Shown: positions 35,430 to 44,293, numbered from the stretch's first letter. The stretch: DNA of 64,000 nucleotides from Clostridium zeae (GCF_017312485.1 NZ_BMBA01000001.1:608396-672395); one strand, 5' to 3'. Translations and numbers: made by a program. The notes: generated from the letters alone by a model not told the origin.

Positions 35430-36251
35430 ATGTCACAAGAAGAAATATTAAAGTTGATAGAAAATATATCCCCTCATGCAAAGGATTATGTATATAATTC
35501 CTTTAAAAATGTTGAGATATTATACTCCATATTCACATTTCATAATAAAGGTGTATTCATAAAAGTCGAAAATGAAGATTGTTGTATTTTTTACGCTTCT
35601 TTTCTTAATGAAGATAACATAGAAGATGTTTTAGAATTAATTAAGTATAAAACCAATGAATATATTCCAAAAATGAATTCAAAAGAGTTGTGTTTTAATG
35701 TATATGGGAATAATTCTGAAATAATTAATTTAGTGAGAGAATTAGGTTTTAAATTAGATATTGAGGGATACCACCTTGAATATAGGGGTAAAGAATTGCC
35801 ACAATTAAAGAATTGTGATTTAACCTATAAGGGCTTTGAGAACAGTATGTTAAAGGAAATGGTTGATTTATTTGATAGTGCATATTATAAGTTTAATATA
35901 GATAACGGTTGGAAAACAAAAAGTTATACTGTAAATGAAGAACAATTTCATCAAGAACTAAATACTTTGAATAAACTTAATCAAGTCTGTTCATTTTGGA
36001 TAAGTGATGAATTAATAGGTGCATACATTTTTCAACAGAATTACATTACTGATATTGTTGTAAAACCAATATACCAAAATAAAGGCTACGGAAGTTATAT
36101 ATTAGCACATTGCATTAGAAATATGAATGTATATAAATCTATTAACAGAATAAGGCTTCGAGTTGCAAAATCAAATATTGATGCGAAAAAGTTATATGAA
36201 AGAAATGGTTTCATTGAGATTGCTTGTTTTGCAGAACATACCTATAAATAA
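35430..36251 (+). CDS. GNAT family N-acetyltransferase, two-part
   Basis: The 273-residue protein has a C-terminal GNAT domain with VVKPIYQNKGYGSYILAHCI (Q/RxxGxG acetyl-CoA loop) and KSNIDAKKLYERNGF. The N-terminal ~130 residues look like a second, degenerate GNAT-like half (CIFYASFLNEDNIEDVL, GNNSEIINLVRELGF). GGAAGG precedes the ATG. It is monocistronic, with a terminator at 36326-36365. The acceptor substrate is unknown. Confidence 0.85.
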   Translation: MSQEEILKLIENISPHAKDYVYNSFKNVEILYSIFTFHNKGVFIKVENEDCCIFYASFLNEDNIEDVLELIKYKTNEYIPKMNSKELCFNVYGNNSEIINLVRELGFKLDIEGYHLEYRGKELPQLKNCDLTYKGFENSMLKEMVDLFDSAYYKFNIDNGWKTKSYTVNEEQFHQELNTLNKLNQVCSFWISDELIGAYIFQQNYITDIVVKPIYQNKGYGSYILAHCIRNMNVYKSINRIRLRVAKSNIDAKKLYERNGFIEIACFAEHTYK

Positions 36252-36325
36252 ATGGTGTAAAATTATTAATTGCAATTGCAACATTCTTATTTAACGTCAC
36301 ATAAATAAAAACGAATAATTAATTA

Positions 36326-36365
36326 AAGCACTGCATTATTCATAATTGAGTTTTGCAGTGTTTTT
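36326..36365 (+). terminator. terminator of the acetyltransferase gene
   Basis: GCACTGCA pairs with TGCAGTGT and TTTT follows. Confidence 0.65.
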
Positions 36366-36510
36366 ACGTCGTAATTCAAGAATATTATGAATTATAGTAA
36401 ATTAGTCAGGCATAGAGGTTTCCTAATATTTTTCGTTTATAATCTACAACTTTTAATAACATAACCAAAGATTTAAGAATATAGAAAAAAGGTTAGATTA
36501 CTCTAACCCT

Positions 36511-37371
36511 TTAGCGCCAGTGACTTACTTCACATTGACCATATTCATTATCCCCCACAGCAACAAAAGTGCCATCTGCTTTAAGACCAACTGTATGAGT
36601 ACACCCAGCAGCAACTGCCACTATATCTCGCCAGTCGCTAACATTGCACTGGTTATAATCATTCCATCCTGTAGCCACAACAGTTCCGTCAGCTTTAAGG
36701 CCGATGGTATGACTACTGCCTACAGCTATAGCTCGAATACCGTACCAATCACTAACATCACATTGGCCTTCATTATTTTTACCAGTAGCAACCACAGTAC
36801 CATCCGATCTAAGACCAACTGTATGAAGATAACCTGCAGCTACTGCTACTATGTCACTCCAGTCACTTACACTGCCTTGGGCATATCTATTATTACCTAC
36901 AGCCATAACTGTGCCGTCTGCTTTAAGACCCACAGTATGCCAGTCACCTGCTGCAAGTGTCGCAATATCACGCCAATCACTTACATCGCATTGTCCTTCA
37001 TTATTTCGACCAACAGCAACCACCGTGCCATTTGATTTAAGACCAATGGTACGACGCCACCCCGCTGCAACAGAAACTATATCTCTCCAATCATTTACAT
37101 TGCATTGGTTATTATTATTCCACCCTACAGCTACCACAGTACCGTCAGACTTAAGACCCACTGTATGAGAATTACCTGTATTCGTCGCCATGTGAACATT
37201 ACCAGCTGCTACTGCCACAATATCACTCCAGCCGCTCACATCACATTGACCACATTTATTATCACCAACAGCCGTAACCGTTCCATCTGATTTAATACCA
37301 ACAGTATGACGATGACCAGCAGCTATAGAATTTCTTACATCGCCTATATAACTACCTTTCGTATTTTCCAT
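36511..37371 (-). CDS. RCC1-repeat protein
   Basis: The 286-residue protein consists of about seven ~36-residue RCC1-type repeats (AAGxxHTVGLKADGTVVAVG, then NxxGQCDVSDWRDIVAV), enough for one seven-bladed beta-propeller. It has no signal peptide and no other domain. One blade carries a short insertion (MATNTGNS). Bacterial RCC1-repeat proteins are mostly uncharacterised; protein-protein interaction is the usual guess. GAGG precedes the ATG. The gene is flanked by decayed sequences and stands alone. Confidence 0.9.
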   Translation of the reverse strand: MENTKGSYIGDVRNSIAAGHRHTVGIKSDGTVTAVGDNKCGQCDVSGWSDIVAVAAGNVHMATNTGNSHTVGLKSDGTVVAVGWNNNNQCNVNDWRDIVSVAAGWRRTIGLKSNGTVVAVGRNNEGQCDVSDWRDIATLAAGDWHTVGLKADGTVMAVGNNRYAQGSVSDWSDIVAVAAGYLHTVGLRSDGTVVATGKNNEGQCDVSDWYGIRAIAVGSSHTIGLKADGTVVATGWNDYNQCNVSDWRDIVAVAAGCTHTVGLKADGTFVAVGDNEYGQCEVSHWR

Positions 37372-37457
37372 ATTTTAACCTCTTTTAGTCTTTAATTTTA
37401 CATTGCTCCTTAGTTTTCTCAATTTGCTTCCTGCATTTTCATCAACAAGCAGTTATA

Positions 37458-38107
37458 TTAAAAATATTTTTCTAAATCCTCTACTTTTTCAGCAAATTCT
37501 GTATAGTAGTTTCCTCCAGGTTTAGCTCCATCACAACCTCCGATTAAGAAAAAGTGCTTAACTTTACCATCTTTAACTGCATTTATTATTGTATCGGCAT
37601 GACTTAAAGTTGCTTTATGTCCAAATCCAACTAAAATTTCTTTTACTTCTTCATCTTCTTTGAAGCCACCTAATTCTAAAGCTTTATTTATTATTTCAGT
37701 AAAATCCTTATTTCCGTTTTCATCTTTACCAATATGTTTAATTCCATCCCATCCAACAACACTTGTTGAGAAAATTCTATCTTTATAGGAATCTCTTGGT
37801 TTCATTAAACAGTTAGTTGTCATTAAAATACAACCAGGAATATTATCACATTTACTTTTGTAGGGGTTGGAGCACTATAAAGACTATTGTTAGCAGAATC
37901 TAAAAGTTCCATTATTTTAACACTGTTTTCTCCAGTTTCAACTAATACTTTAATTAAGTCATCTAATGTTAAAGCGTCATCAGTTAAAGCAGCTAAAGCT
38001 TTAAAATAAAAATTATCCACTTCATCATTATTGTATTTTACAAATCTTGCTTGATGAGCGTAAGCAGCAATTCCTTTTAGACCATATTTTATAGTTTCTC
38101 TAATTGA
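37458..38107 (-). pseudogene. hcp: hybrid-cluster protein (Hcp) remnant fused to an Rpn C-terminus
   Basis: Two out-of-frame pieces match Hcp (~550 residues when intact). YGLKGIAAYAHQARFVKYNN through NFYFKALAALTDDAL and KIMELLDSANN ends near 37865. After a deletion of ~100 residues with a frame change, IPGCILMTTNCLMKP through FLIGGCDGAKPGGNYYTEFA follows. The N-terminal Cys motif is missing. The last residues EKVEDLEKYF, and the DNA at 37455-37485, match the end of the Rpn/DUF4351 copy at 43236, so the 3' end has been joined to Rpn sequence. It cannot make a working hydroxylamine reductase/S-nitrosylase. Confidence 0.85.
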
Positions 38108-38228
38108 TTAACAAAATTGTCATTTTATGAATAGAAAGCAATGATGAAATTAAAAAGATATGGAAATTAGCATATTTATGATTTAAGTTGCATATTACAT
38201 TAAGGAAATAATTATGTAAGGAAATGCT

Positions 38229-39275
38229 ATGACTTTCAAATATGTACCTATTCTAAGAAATTTAACAGCAGAGAGAGATGCGCTGAAATATCAAAAAACA
38301 TCAGCTAAAATAATGCCACTAATAGAGTTAGTATCAGATAAACCTCGAGAGAATTCAAAATTAGATTTTAAAACCTTTAGTAAGCAGTTATTTAATAATA
38401 TGAACAATCCTTTTTTTGTTGACATTCCTATGTATATTAAATTATCTAAGAGAACAAAACTATCCGTTAATGAATTTCTTGATCCAATTTATCAAAATCA
38501 GATTACGAGATGTGCTTATTTAAATTTGTTATCAAATATTTGTCCTGGAAGATTAGTACCTGTAATATCCTATAATCCTAATACTACTTATATTAAAAAA
38601 CTTATTTTAGATCAAGTGAAATTATTAAGACCTACGTATAAGAAACTTGCATTTAGAATTTTTGCTCCTTATAACAGGTCAATAATTGATGAATTAAAAA
38701 CAGTATTGAAGCCTCAAGATATTATTTTACTTGATATTTTTCAGCAAAAGCATAATAGTCCATCGCTACTCCCTTTATATTCTGAAATAAATACGTTAAA
38801 AAACAACATCGGTTGTACCACTGTAATACTACACTCAGCACTTCCAGATAAATTAACAAACACTAAACTGATAGATAATCAGATTATACAGGACGCTAGT
38901 ACTGATCTTATAACTTCATATCGCAGTCCAAAATATAAATTTGATGCTTTTGGTGACTATGCAGGTATAAAGGTTTCAAATTTAGAAAACATTCCTGTAT
39001 CAAGCCCAGCATATATCCACTACTCTGCATTATCAAACAATTACATTGGATTTAAGGGACTATACAGAAAAGTTAGATCCTTTGAAACCATGGTATTACC
39101 TAAATTCACTTTTTCATCTTATTGGTCAAGCATTCCTAAAAAACATAAGAACTCCTGTTATGGCTGCATCTTAATTGATAGAATGTTAAGTGGAAAAGTG
39201 AAAATCAATTATGCACCTAGATGGAAAACCCTAACTATATGTCACTATTTAAGATCTATGGATGAGGTTTTATAG
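38229..39275 (+). CDS. beta-family protein (T4 beta-like, PF14350)
   Basis: The 348-residue protein starts with FKYVPILRNLTAERDALKYQ and contains the later segments FAFGDYAGI-like DAFGDYAGIKVSNLENIP and HYSALSNNYIGFKGL, the pattern of the beta-protein family named after a T4 gene. The family is widespread in mobile and defence-like neighbourhoods and has no established biochemistry. AAGGAAATGCT precedes the ATG. It is convergent with the next unknown gene and shares a terminator. Confidence 0.75.
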   Translation: MTFKYVPILRNLTAERDALKYQKTSAKIMPLIELVSDKPRENSKLDFKTFSKQLFNNMNNPFFVDIPMYIKLSKRTKLSVNEFLDPIYQNQITRCAYLNLLSNICPGRLVPVISYNPNTTYIKKLILDQVKLLRPTYKKLAFRIFAPYNRSIIDELKTVLKPQDIILLDIFQQKHNSPSLLPLYSEINTLKNNIGCTTVILHSALPDKLTNTKLIDNQIIQDASTDLITSYRSPKYKFDAFGDYAGIKVSNLENIPVSSPAYIHYSALSNNYIGFKGLYRKVRSFETMVLPKFTFSSYWSSIPKKHKNSCYGCILIDRMLSGKVKINYAPRWKTLTICHYLRSMDEVL

Positions 39276-39285
39276 AATATAAATT

Positions 39286-39311
39286 GGAGCTGAAGGCACT
39301 CCTTCAGCTCC
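39286..39311. terminator. convergent terminator hairpin
   Basis: GGAGCTGAAGG-CACT-CCTTCAGCTCC is a perfect 11-bp stem between two convergent genes. Confidence 0.75.
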
Positions 39312-39312
39312 T

Positions 39313-40113
39313 CTAAAATTTTATACAGCAAGTTTCCAAAATATCCTCAAAAATAATATTATCCGCTATCGCAAACAACAACATTTCTGTATAGAAAGGA
39401 TACTTCCTTCTTTCATCACTCCAAAGTTTATCATTAATATCAGCTATCAGATCACAAAGCATGGGATAGGCTAAGGTATCATCTATAAATACTTTCTTAT
39501 CTACTTTACTCATTACCTTTTTATCATTTAAATTATCTAAATACTCGCTAGCTCTAGACAGTCTTATTAGAGTTTCAATATTTACTCCTTTAAGCTTTGA
39601 GTTTCTACCCTCTGACATAGGAAAGAACATCTCAGAAGCATTAGTTTTTAGAAGTATCCAGTTAATAGAATAGGCTACTCTTGTATCATAAATAATGTAT
39701 TTTTCAGGATCAATAAAGCTTAAAACCTTTGTTACACTTGCTCTACTTTCTATTTTTCCATATTTACTACCTTCTGCTTTTTGCTTTAGAAATTCCTCTA
39801 CTGAAGAGTTTAGCTTCTCAACATTAATTGAGTTTATCCCACCCCAGTTAGATACTATCCATTTGTAGACTAGCTTTCTATCTTCAATTAAAGCAAGCTT
39901 ATTTAAAGCAGAAGATAGCATTAATTTTACTGCAACATTTTTCTCATAACTACTTTCTATCTGCTGTAACTTCTGGCATTGTTCGGAACTTATTATACCC
40001 TTTTCTTTTAATAAAACAATATCCTTATCCTTTGGAGTATCCCACCTAAACAGTTCCTCAAGCTTTAAAGCAAGTGGCAGCAAATATTCTGCTATAGCTT
40101 CTATATTGAACAT
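39313..40113 (-). CDS. hypothetical protein with conserved YDTRVAYSINW core
   Basis: The 266-residue soluble, helical protein has no signal peptide. Its best conserved-looking segment is VTKVLSFIDPEKYIIYDTRV, then AYSINWILL and FFPMSEGRNS. The order, an aspartate in a lysine/arginine-rich helical context, is vaguely like helix-hairpin-helix DNA glycosylases, but I cannot assign a family. AAGGAC precedes the ATG. A decayed copy of its central part (EKLNSSVEEFLKQKAEGSKY) lies at 47873-47960, so it belongs to a family that is duplicated in this genome. Confidence 0.6.
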   Translation of the reverse strand: MFNIEAIAEYLLPLALKLEELFRWDTPKDKDIVLLKEKGIISSEQCQKLQQIESSYEKNVAVKLMLSSALNKLALIEDRKLVYKWIVSNWGGINSINVEKLNSSVEEFLKQKAEGSKYGKIESRASVTKVLSFIDPEKYIIYDTRVAYSINWILLKTNASEMFFPMSEGRNSKLKGVNIETLIRLSRASEYLDNLNDKKVMSKVDKKVFIDDTLAYPMLCDLIADINDKLWSDERRKYPFYTEMLLFAIADNIIFEDILETCCIKF

Positions 40114-40181
40114 AAATTTGTCCTTCTTCCCTATTTTATCTATTATTAACTATGAAGTAGTTGATCCATAATGTGATTGTA

Positions 40182-40637
40182 TTATAACCTATCCATCACA
40201 ATTAGGTTTTTATTAAAATCAATCATATGATTATGTTCTACTAATAGCTCTTTAATGATCCCATCACAAGGGGCCTTCAAATCTATAATTACATTTAGGT
40301 ATTCATATTCTGCAATTTTAGCATCTTTCTTTACATAATCTCCAACCTTAACAAAGAAGTGATTGTTAGAATCTACTAATTTTATTCTAGCAACATACTC
40401 AGATTTTATAATAATTTTTTCAAATACTTCATTAACTATTTTTTCATTTTTTAATATTTTTGTATCACTTATACTTTTGTATATTATTTCAGCTTCAAAT
40501 TTAAAATTCAGCTTTAAACTTTTATTTTCGTAATAAAATTCCTTTAAATTAGATTCCTGTGCTAAAGTGATTAGCTCAATTAATTTATTTTTATCCAAAT
40601 TATTATTTCCCATAACACACTTTATTCCATCATTCAT
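40182..40637 (-). CDS. biotin-carrier-like (BCCP fold) protein lacking the biotinyl lysine
   Basis: The 151-residue protein has a BCCP-like N-terminus (LDKNKLIELITLAQESNLKE) and a C-terminal biotinyl/lipoyl-type beta-barrel (HFFVKVGDYVKKDAKIAEYE, then APCDGIIKELLVEHNHMIDF). In BCCP the hairpin reads E-A-M-K-M. Here the aligned stretch is EYEYLNVII, so the biotin-accepting Lys is absent and it cannot be a normal carboxyl carrier. Its start is eight bases after the stop of the thioesterase remnant, with no separate ribosome binding site, suggesting old translational coupling. Confidence 0.65.
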   Translation of the reverse strand: MNDGIKCVMGNNNLDKNKLIELITLAQESNLKEFYYENKSLKLNFKFEAEIIYKSISDTKILKNEKIVNEVFEKIIIKSEYVARIKLVDSNNHFFVKVGDYVKKDAKIAEYEYLNVIIDLKAPCDGIIKELLVEHNHMIDFNKNLIVMDRL

Positions 40638-40644
40638 TTATACT

Positions 40645-40959
40645 TTATAGTATATTTCCATTTATTATTGAAACATCTACATCTAGCTTACTATTAAGTC
40701 CTAGATATTTATAAGCGTCCACTACTTGAAAGTCCGCTCTCAAAATTGGTAAAAAGAACTTGAATAAATCCTTATTCTCAAATACTTCTTTTGGGGTTTT
40801 CATACTGTGACCAAATATGGCATAGTTGTCATAGTCAATCAAGTTATTAATTCCTTTATATATATCGCAAACCAAGCCAGCAATGTTTATACATAAAGAT
40901 TCTGAAATCCTACTCATAATTATCCATTCCTCTATTCTATGAAAATTTTCTTCCCCCAC
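40645..40959 (-). pseudogene. type II (GrsT-like) thioesterase remnant
   Basis: The 104-codon frame contains two conserved pieces of NRPS/PKS type II thioesterases. One is GINNLIDYDNYAIFGHSM, with the Ser of the G-x-S-x-G-like elbow cut off after GHSM. The other is NKDLFKFFLPILRADFQVVD, then AYKYLGLNSKLDVDV. The ~60 residues that normally lie between them, the N-terminal half and the C-terminal His are missing, so the enzyme is inactive. Only a GTG could start it. With the BCCP-like gene downstream it appears to be a relic of a polyketide or acyl-chain pathway. Confidence 0.65.
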
Positions 40960-41235
40960 ACTTTGTCCAACTAAAGCATTATCAGCTGTTCCTATTGATA
41001 TTACTGGTATTATTGCTAAATAATCTATTCTTTATTCTATCCAGTCAAAATACTTATTAGCACTACACCTTATGCTTTATATGGAAATTCGATTAAAATA
41101 ATACATATTTTTCTAGTAATTATATAAAATATTATCACTTTTCCCTTTAACTGTAAATGCTTCACTTTGTTATTTTATCTTATTTTTTATAAATATCTGT
41201 ACTAACATCATACTTTTTAGTTATTTTTTGCAGCA

Positions 41236-41430
41236 TTACCTCCGCAAAAAGTCACAAATATAAGGTTTGCACACATAATAAGCCGATTTAATAATGAAAC
41301 TCTTGATCTAACAATTGCACCAACACTTCAGTGTAACTTCGGTTATATATACTGTTTCTAGAATTCACAAGATAATGTAGTTAAAATGTCTACTGAAATT
41401 CATAATGCTAGATAGAGACCTTTTTAGAGA
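41236..41430 (+). pseudogene. radical SAM (SPASM-type) enzyme remnant
   Basis: The plus strand reads VTNIRFAHIISRFNNETLDL, then TIAPTLQCNFGYIYCF, stop, then VKMSTEIHNAR. Radical SAM peptide-modifying enzymes have TLxCNFxCxYCFE here. The middle Cys of CxxxCxxC has become Tyr and the Glu codon after YCF has become TAG (41359-41361). No start codon or further domain is seen, so only a ~60-residue fragment remains. Confidence 0.6.
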
Positions 41431-41479
41431 GTATTATCCTATGCTATCTTCTTTATATTGCTACGCGGTTAAAAATAAT

Positions 41480-41519
41480 AAGAGTATAAGATTTAAAAAT
41501 TACTCAATCTTATACTCTT
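41480..41519 (-). terminator. terminator downstream of the exonuclease-BRCT gene
   Basis: AAGAGTATAAGATT pairs perfectly with AATCTTATACTCTT and the minus strand continues ATTATTTTTA. Confidence 0.65.
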
Positions 41520-41550
41520 ATAAAAATCAAATATATATATTTTTTAATAC

Positions 41551-41640
41551 TTTACTTTTCCCAAATCAAATATATTAGTAGCTATTTATTTAATTTCCCA
41601 ATTTATCAAACAATGCATACAACAAAGTTAAGCATTTCAG
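41551..41640 (-). pseudogene. Rpn/DUF4351 remnant, copy 3
   Basis: TTTCCCAAATCAAATATATTAGTAGCTATT matches the C-terminal coding end of Rpn copy 2. It is joined directly to AATTTATCAAACAATGCATA, AACAAAGTTAAGCATTT, which match the segment encoding LYALFDKFGD about 200 bases further in. The rest is deleted, so this is a short scar of a third copy. Confidence 0.65.
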
Positions 41641-42873
41641 TTATATAACAGTTCTCTTTTCTAACAATTCTAAAAACTCCTCCTCAGATAGCACTTCAAT
41701 TCCAAGCTCCTGTGCTTTACTGAGTTTACTTCCTGGATTCTCACCTACAACTACAAGGTTGGTCTTTTTGCTTACACCGCTTTTGACATTTCCTCCATAC
41801 ATAATAGCGAGTTCTGAAAGCTCTACCCTATCTTTCACGGTCTCACCCGTAAATACTATGTTTTTGCTATGTAATATATCTTCTACGATGTTTTCCTTAG
41901 CTCGTTCTAACCTTGCTTTATTCTCTTCTCTTTCTTCCTTATCAAACATGTAACTTCTTTTAGGTTTTGTTTCACTAACACTAGTGTTTCCACCTAACTT
42001 GCTCCACTTCTTAGGCTTTAACTTTTTAAGTAATTCTAATAAATCTAGTACATCTTGCATTGCAGTATGTTCTTGATCATCTTTTATGCCATAATATTCT
42101 AATAAATCCTTTAACTTATAACTCTCTAACTTTTCCATCTTTTTTATTGTATTCATACTACAATAAAATACTTGCTCTTTATCTATCCAGTTCCAGAAAT
42201 CAAGAAAGCTTTTATCAAAACTAGCATTATGAGCTACTAGCGGATACTTATATTTAAGAAGGAAGTTTTTGAATTCTTCTCTTAAAGCTTCGTTTTTCTC
42301 AATATTCTCAAGGCCTGCGCCATAACCTTTTTTATATTCTTCTTCATCAGTAATAATAGCTAAATGTAGCTTATCTATAATTTCATAATCCTCAACAACT
42401 GTAGCTGCTACTTCCCTTATTCCGTCTTTTGGAGAAAAGCTATGAGGGGTTTCTATATCAACTATTATAAATCGCTCTTTTTTCTCCGCTTTTTTATTAT
42501 CACTCTTATTTTCATATGTTTTTTTATCTACTTTTTTATTACTCAACATACTCTCATCTGCTTTTTTATGTTGTTTATTTTCATCTAACTCTTGTCCTTC
42601 AATTGAACCATATAATGAAAAGTCTTTTTTCTGCATGTCCAAAAAATAATCTGGATGAATACTATGAAGCTTTCCATCTACATAAAGCACTAGTTCATTA
42701 TCATCTACATATCCAGCAACCTTGCATTCTATATGCTTGTCTGTATAAGCCCCTTTATAATAAAAGGCCTTTACTTCTGTAGCTTTTGGAGATATTAAAT
42801 GCCATTCTTTCAGTTTCTCAATTTCTTCCTCTATGGATTCAAAGGTCTTCCATTCTCTTTTAGTTTCTATCAT
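41641..42873 (-). CDS. DEDDh 3'-5' exonuclease with C-terminal BRCT domain
   Basis: The 410-residue protein has an N-terminal region of unknown fold with a charged lysine-rich linker. A DnaQ-like exonuclease follows (residues ~138-300): FIIVDIETPHS (Asp, Glu), LVAHNASFDKSFLDFW (Asp), DDQEHTAMQDVLDL (His, Asp). A BRCT domain ends it (ILHSKNIVFTGETVKDRVEL, YGGNVKSGVSKKTNLVVVGE). This combination occurs in Firmicute DNA-repair or proofreading-like proteins. GGAGAA precedes the ATG. It is monocistronic between Rpn remnants. Confidence 0.9.
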   Translation of the reverse strand: MIETKREWKTFESIEEEIEKLKEWHLISPKATEVKAFYYKGAYTDKHIECKVAGYVDDNELVLYVDGKLHSIHPDYFLDMQKKDFSLYGSIEGQELDENKQHKKADESMLSNKKVDKKTYENKSDNKKAEKKERFIIVDIETPHSFSPKDGIREVAATVVEDYEIIDKLHLAIITDEEEYKKGYGAGLENIEKNEALREEFKNFLLKYKYPLVAHNASFDKSFLDFWNWIDKEQVFYCSMNTIKKMEKLESYKLKDLLEYYGIKDDQEHTAMQDVLDLLELLKKLKPKKWSKLGGNTSVSETKPKRSYMFDKEEREENKARLERAKENIVEDILHSKNIVFTGETVKDRVELSELAIMYGGNVKSGVSKKTNLVVVGENPGSKLSKAQELGIEVLSEEEFLELLEKRTVI

Positions 42874-43235
42874 ATATTTTCTCCTTTATAGGCTTCCAAC
42901 TTCAACTACTAAGTTATGCATGTCTAAAATTCATAGGTGCATAATTTTCTACATACATAACTTTAATTTTCGTAATGGAACCTTTTAATTCTTAAGCATC
43001 TTTAATTTTCGTTATTCTTATTATATGGTACAAGTCACCACATATCAAATTAACATTGTTTCTATTCCTACCTAGTATTACCTCAGTGATCTTCCCACTA
43101 ATGATCTTTATTTTTCACGAAAAAACAAGCTTACTTTCATTATCATTAACAAAACCTTTACATTCCTTGGATATTCCTAAATGGTAAAAATAAGACCCTA
43201 TATTATAGACTCTTATAAAAATAGCACTTACCTTT
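42874..43235. other. intergenic region with Rpn copy 2 terminator
   Basis: A hairpin at 43190-43222 with a following ATTTTT on the minus strand probably ends the Rpn copy 2 transcript. A minus-strand open stretch reading KIISGKITEVILGRNRNNVN (near 43060-43110) has no start and may be a remnant. Nothing else is seen. Confidence 0.35.
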
Positions 43236-44083
43236 TTAAAAATACTTTTCTAAATCCTCTACTTTTTCCAAATCAAATATATCAGTAGCTATTAGCTCTA
43301 TTTTTTCTGAAGGTAGATTCTTTATCTTTTCCTCATATTCTTGAGGAAGTTTATTAAACCTCTTGTTTAATTGTTTTATGAGAATTTCAGTTTTTCCTTC
43401 ACTTTTTCCATCATCTCTTATCATTTTTCCTATTTCTGTCACGCTAAATACCTCCTTAAATCTCTTTTTAGATATTTGATCTCCAAATTTATCGAACAAA
43501 GCATACAACAAAGTTAAGCATTTTAGTTTAACTTCACTATCTTCAATTGAGTTTGCTAGTTCTATTCCTTCTAGAGTTCTTTCACTTTTACTAATCTTAC
43601 TACTCATTAGCGGAATAAAACTCAGTGTTAATATATCGTCACTTGTTAACTTTTCATTATTTCTAATTTTATTTTTTAGCATTTCAAGCTTTTCATCACC
43701 ATTTAAATTTTTCATATAAAAAGCTTCAATGTTATAGTTAATACTTCCTGCATCAATATGTATTTCAGCATCTTCAATATCTGCTGAATATATAACCACT
43801 GTTCTTATTTTGCGCCTATCCTTATAAAATAATGAAGCATCGTAATACAAAAACCGCTTTATATCTTCCTTTTTGTCTGTAGTTTGAAATTCAAAATGAA
43901 GATAATTATCATCTTCCGTGTAAAATAGATAGTCTGTGTAATTAGTTTTAATATCTACGTTTTTATCTCTGTTTCTGCAGGAGCAGCTATTTTTGTATCA
44001 ATGCCAAAGAATTCCACTGCATTATCTTTAAAGAATTCCATAGCCTTTTTGAAGACTGCATCTTCAATTTTATTATAATCCAT
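43236..44083 (-). pseudogene. Rpn/DUF4351 nuclease, copy 2, frameshifted
   Basis: Starting at ATG 44083 the product begins MDYNKIEDAVFKKAMEFFKD and reads APAETEIKT, then meets a stop. A run of five A at 43960-43964 should be six, as in copy 1. Past the break the frame continues through RRKIRTVVIYSADIEDAEIH to a DUF4351 end (LLIK-type ILIKQLNKRFNKLPQEYEEK ... EDLEKYF). Except for this one base the ~282-residue gene looks healthy and is closely similar to copy 1. It could be a recent loss, a phase-variable state or a homopolymer read error. A LexA-like box lies upstream. Confidence 0.85.
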
Positions 44084-44142
44084 ACTGTGCCTTCCTTTCC
44101 ACTGCTTTATATATGATATTATTCCCAGTAGAAAGAAAAATA

Positions 44143-44160
44143 TACGAACAAAAGTTCGCA
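44143..44160. promoter_or_regulatory. LexA (SOS) box-like palindrome upstream of Rpn copy 2
   Basis: TACGAAC-AAAA-GTTCGCA contains CGAAC-N4-GTTCG at 44145-44158, at the same distance from the start codon as in copy 1. Confidence 0.6.
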
Positions 44161-44293
44161 TATCTATATAAAACTATTTTCTAATTTATATATACTTTTT
44201 ATAGCTTAAATTTTTCCCTCTTTTCATTACAGTAAAAAATCACCAGATTGGCTTTTTAATCATTTGCTTTCAAAGGCTTGAAGTATTATATAT

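Noticed and set aside
36511..37371. Long open frames on the plus strand opposite the RCC1 gene
   Set aside because: They arise from the repetitive antisense of RCC1 codons, overlap each other and lack ribosome binding sites.
40182..40637. Acetyl-CoA carboxylase biotin carrier protein (accB)
   Set aside because: The biotin-accepting lysine motif is missing and no other acc genes are adjacent.
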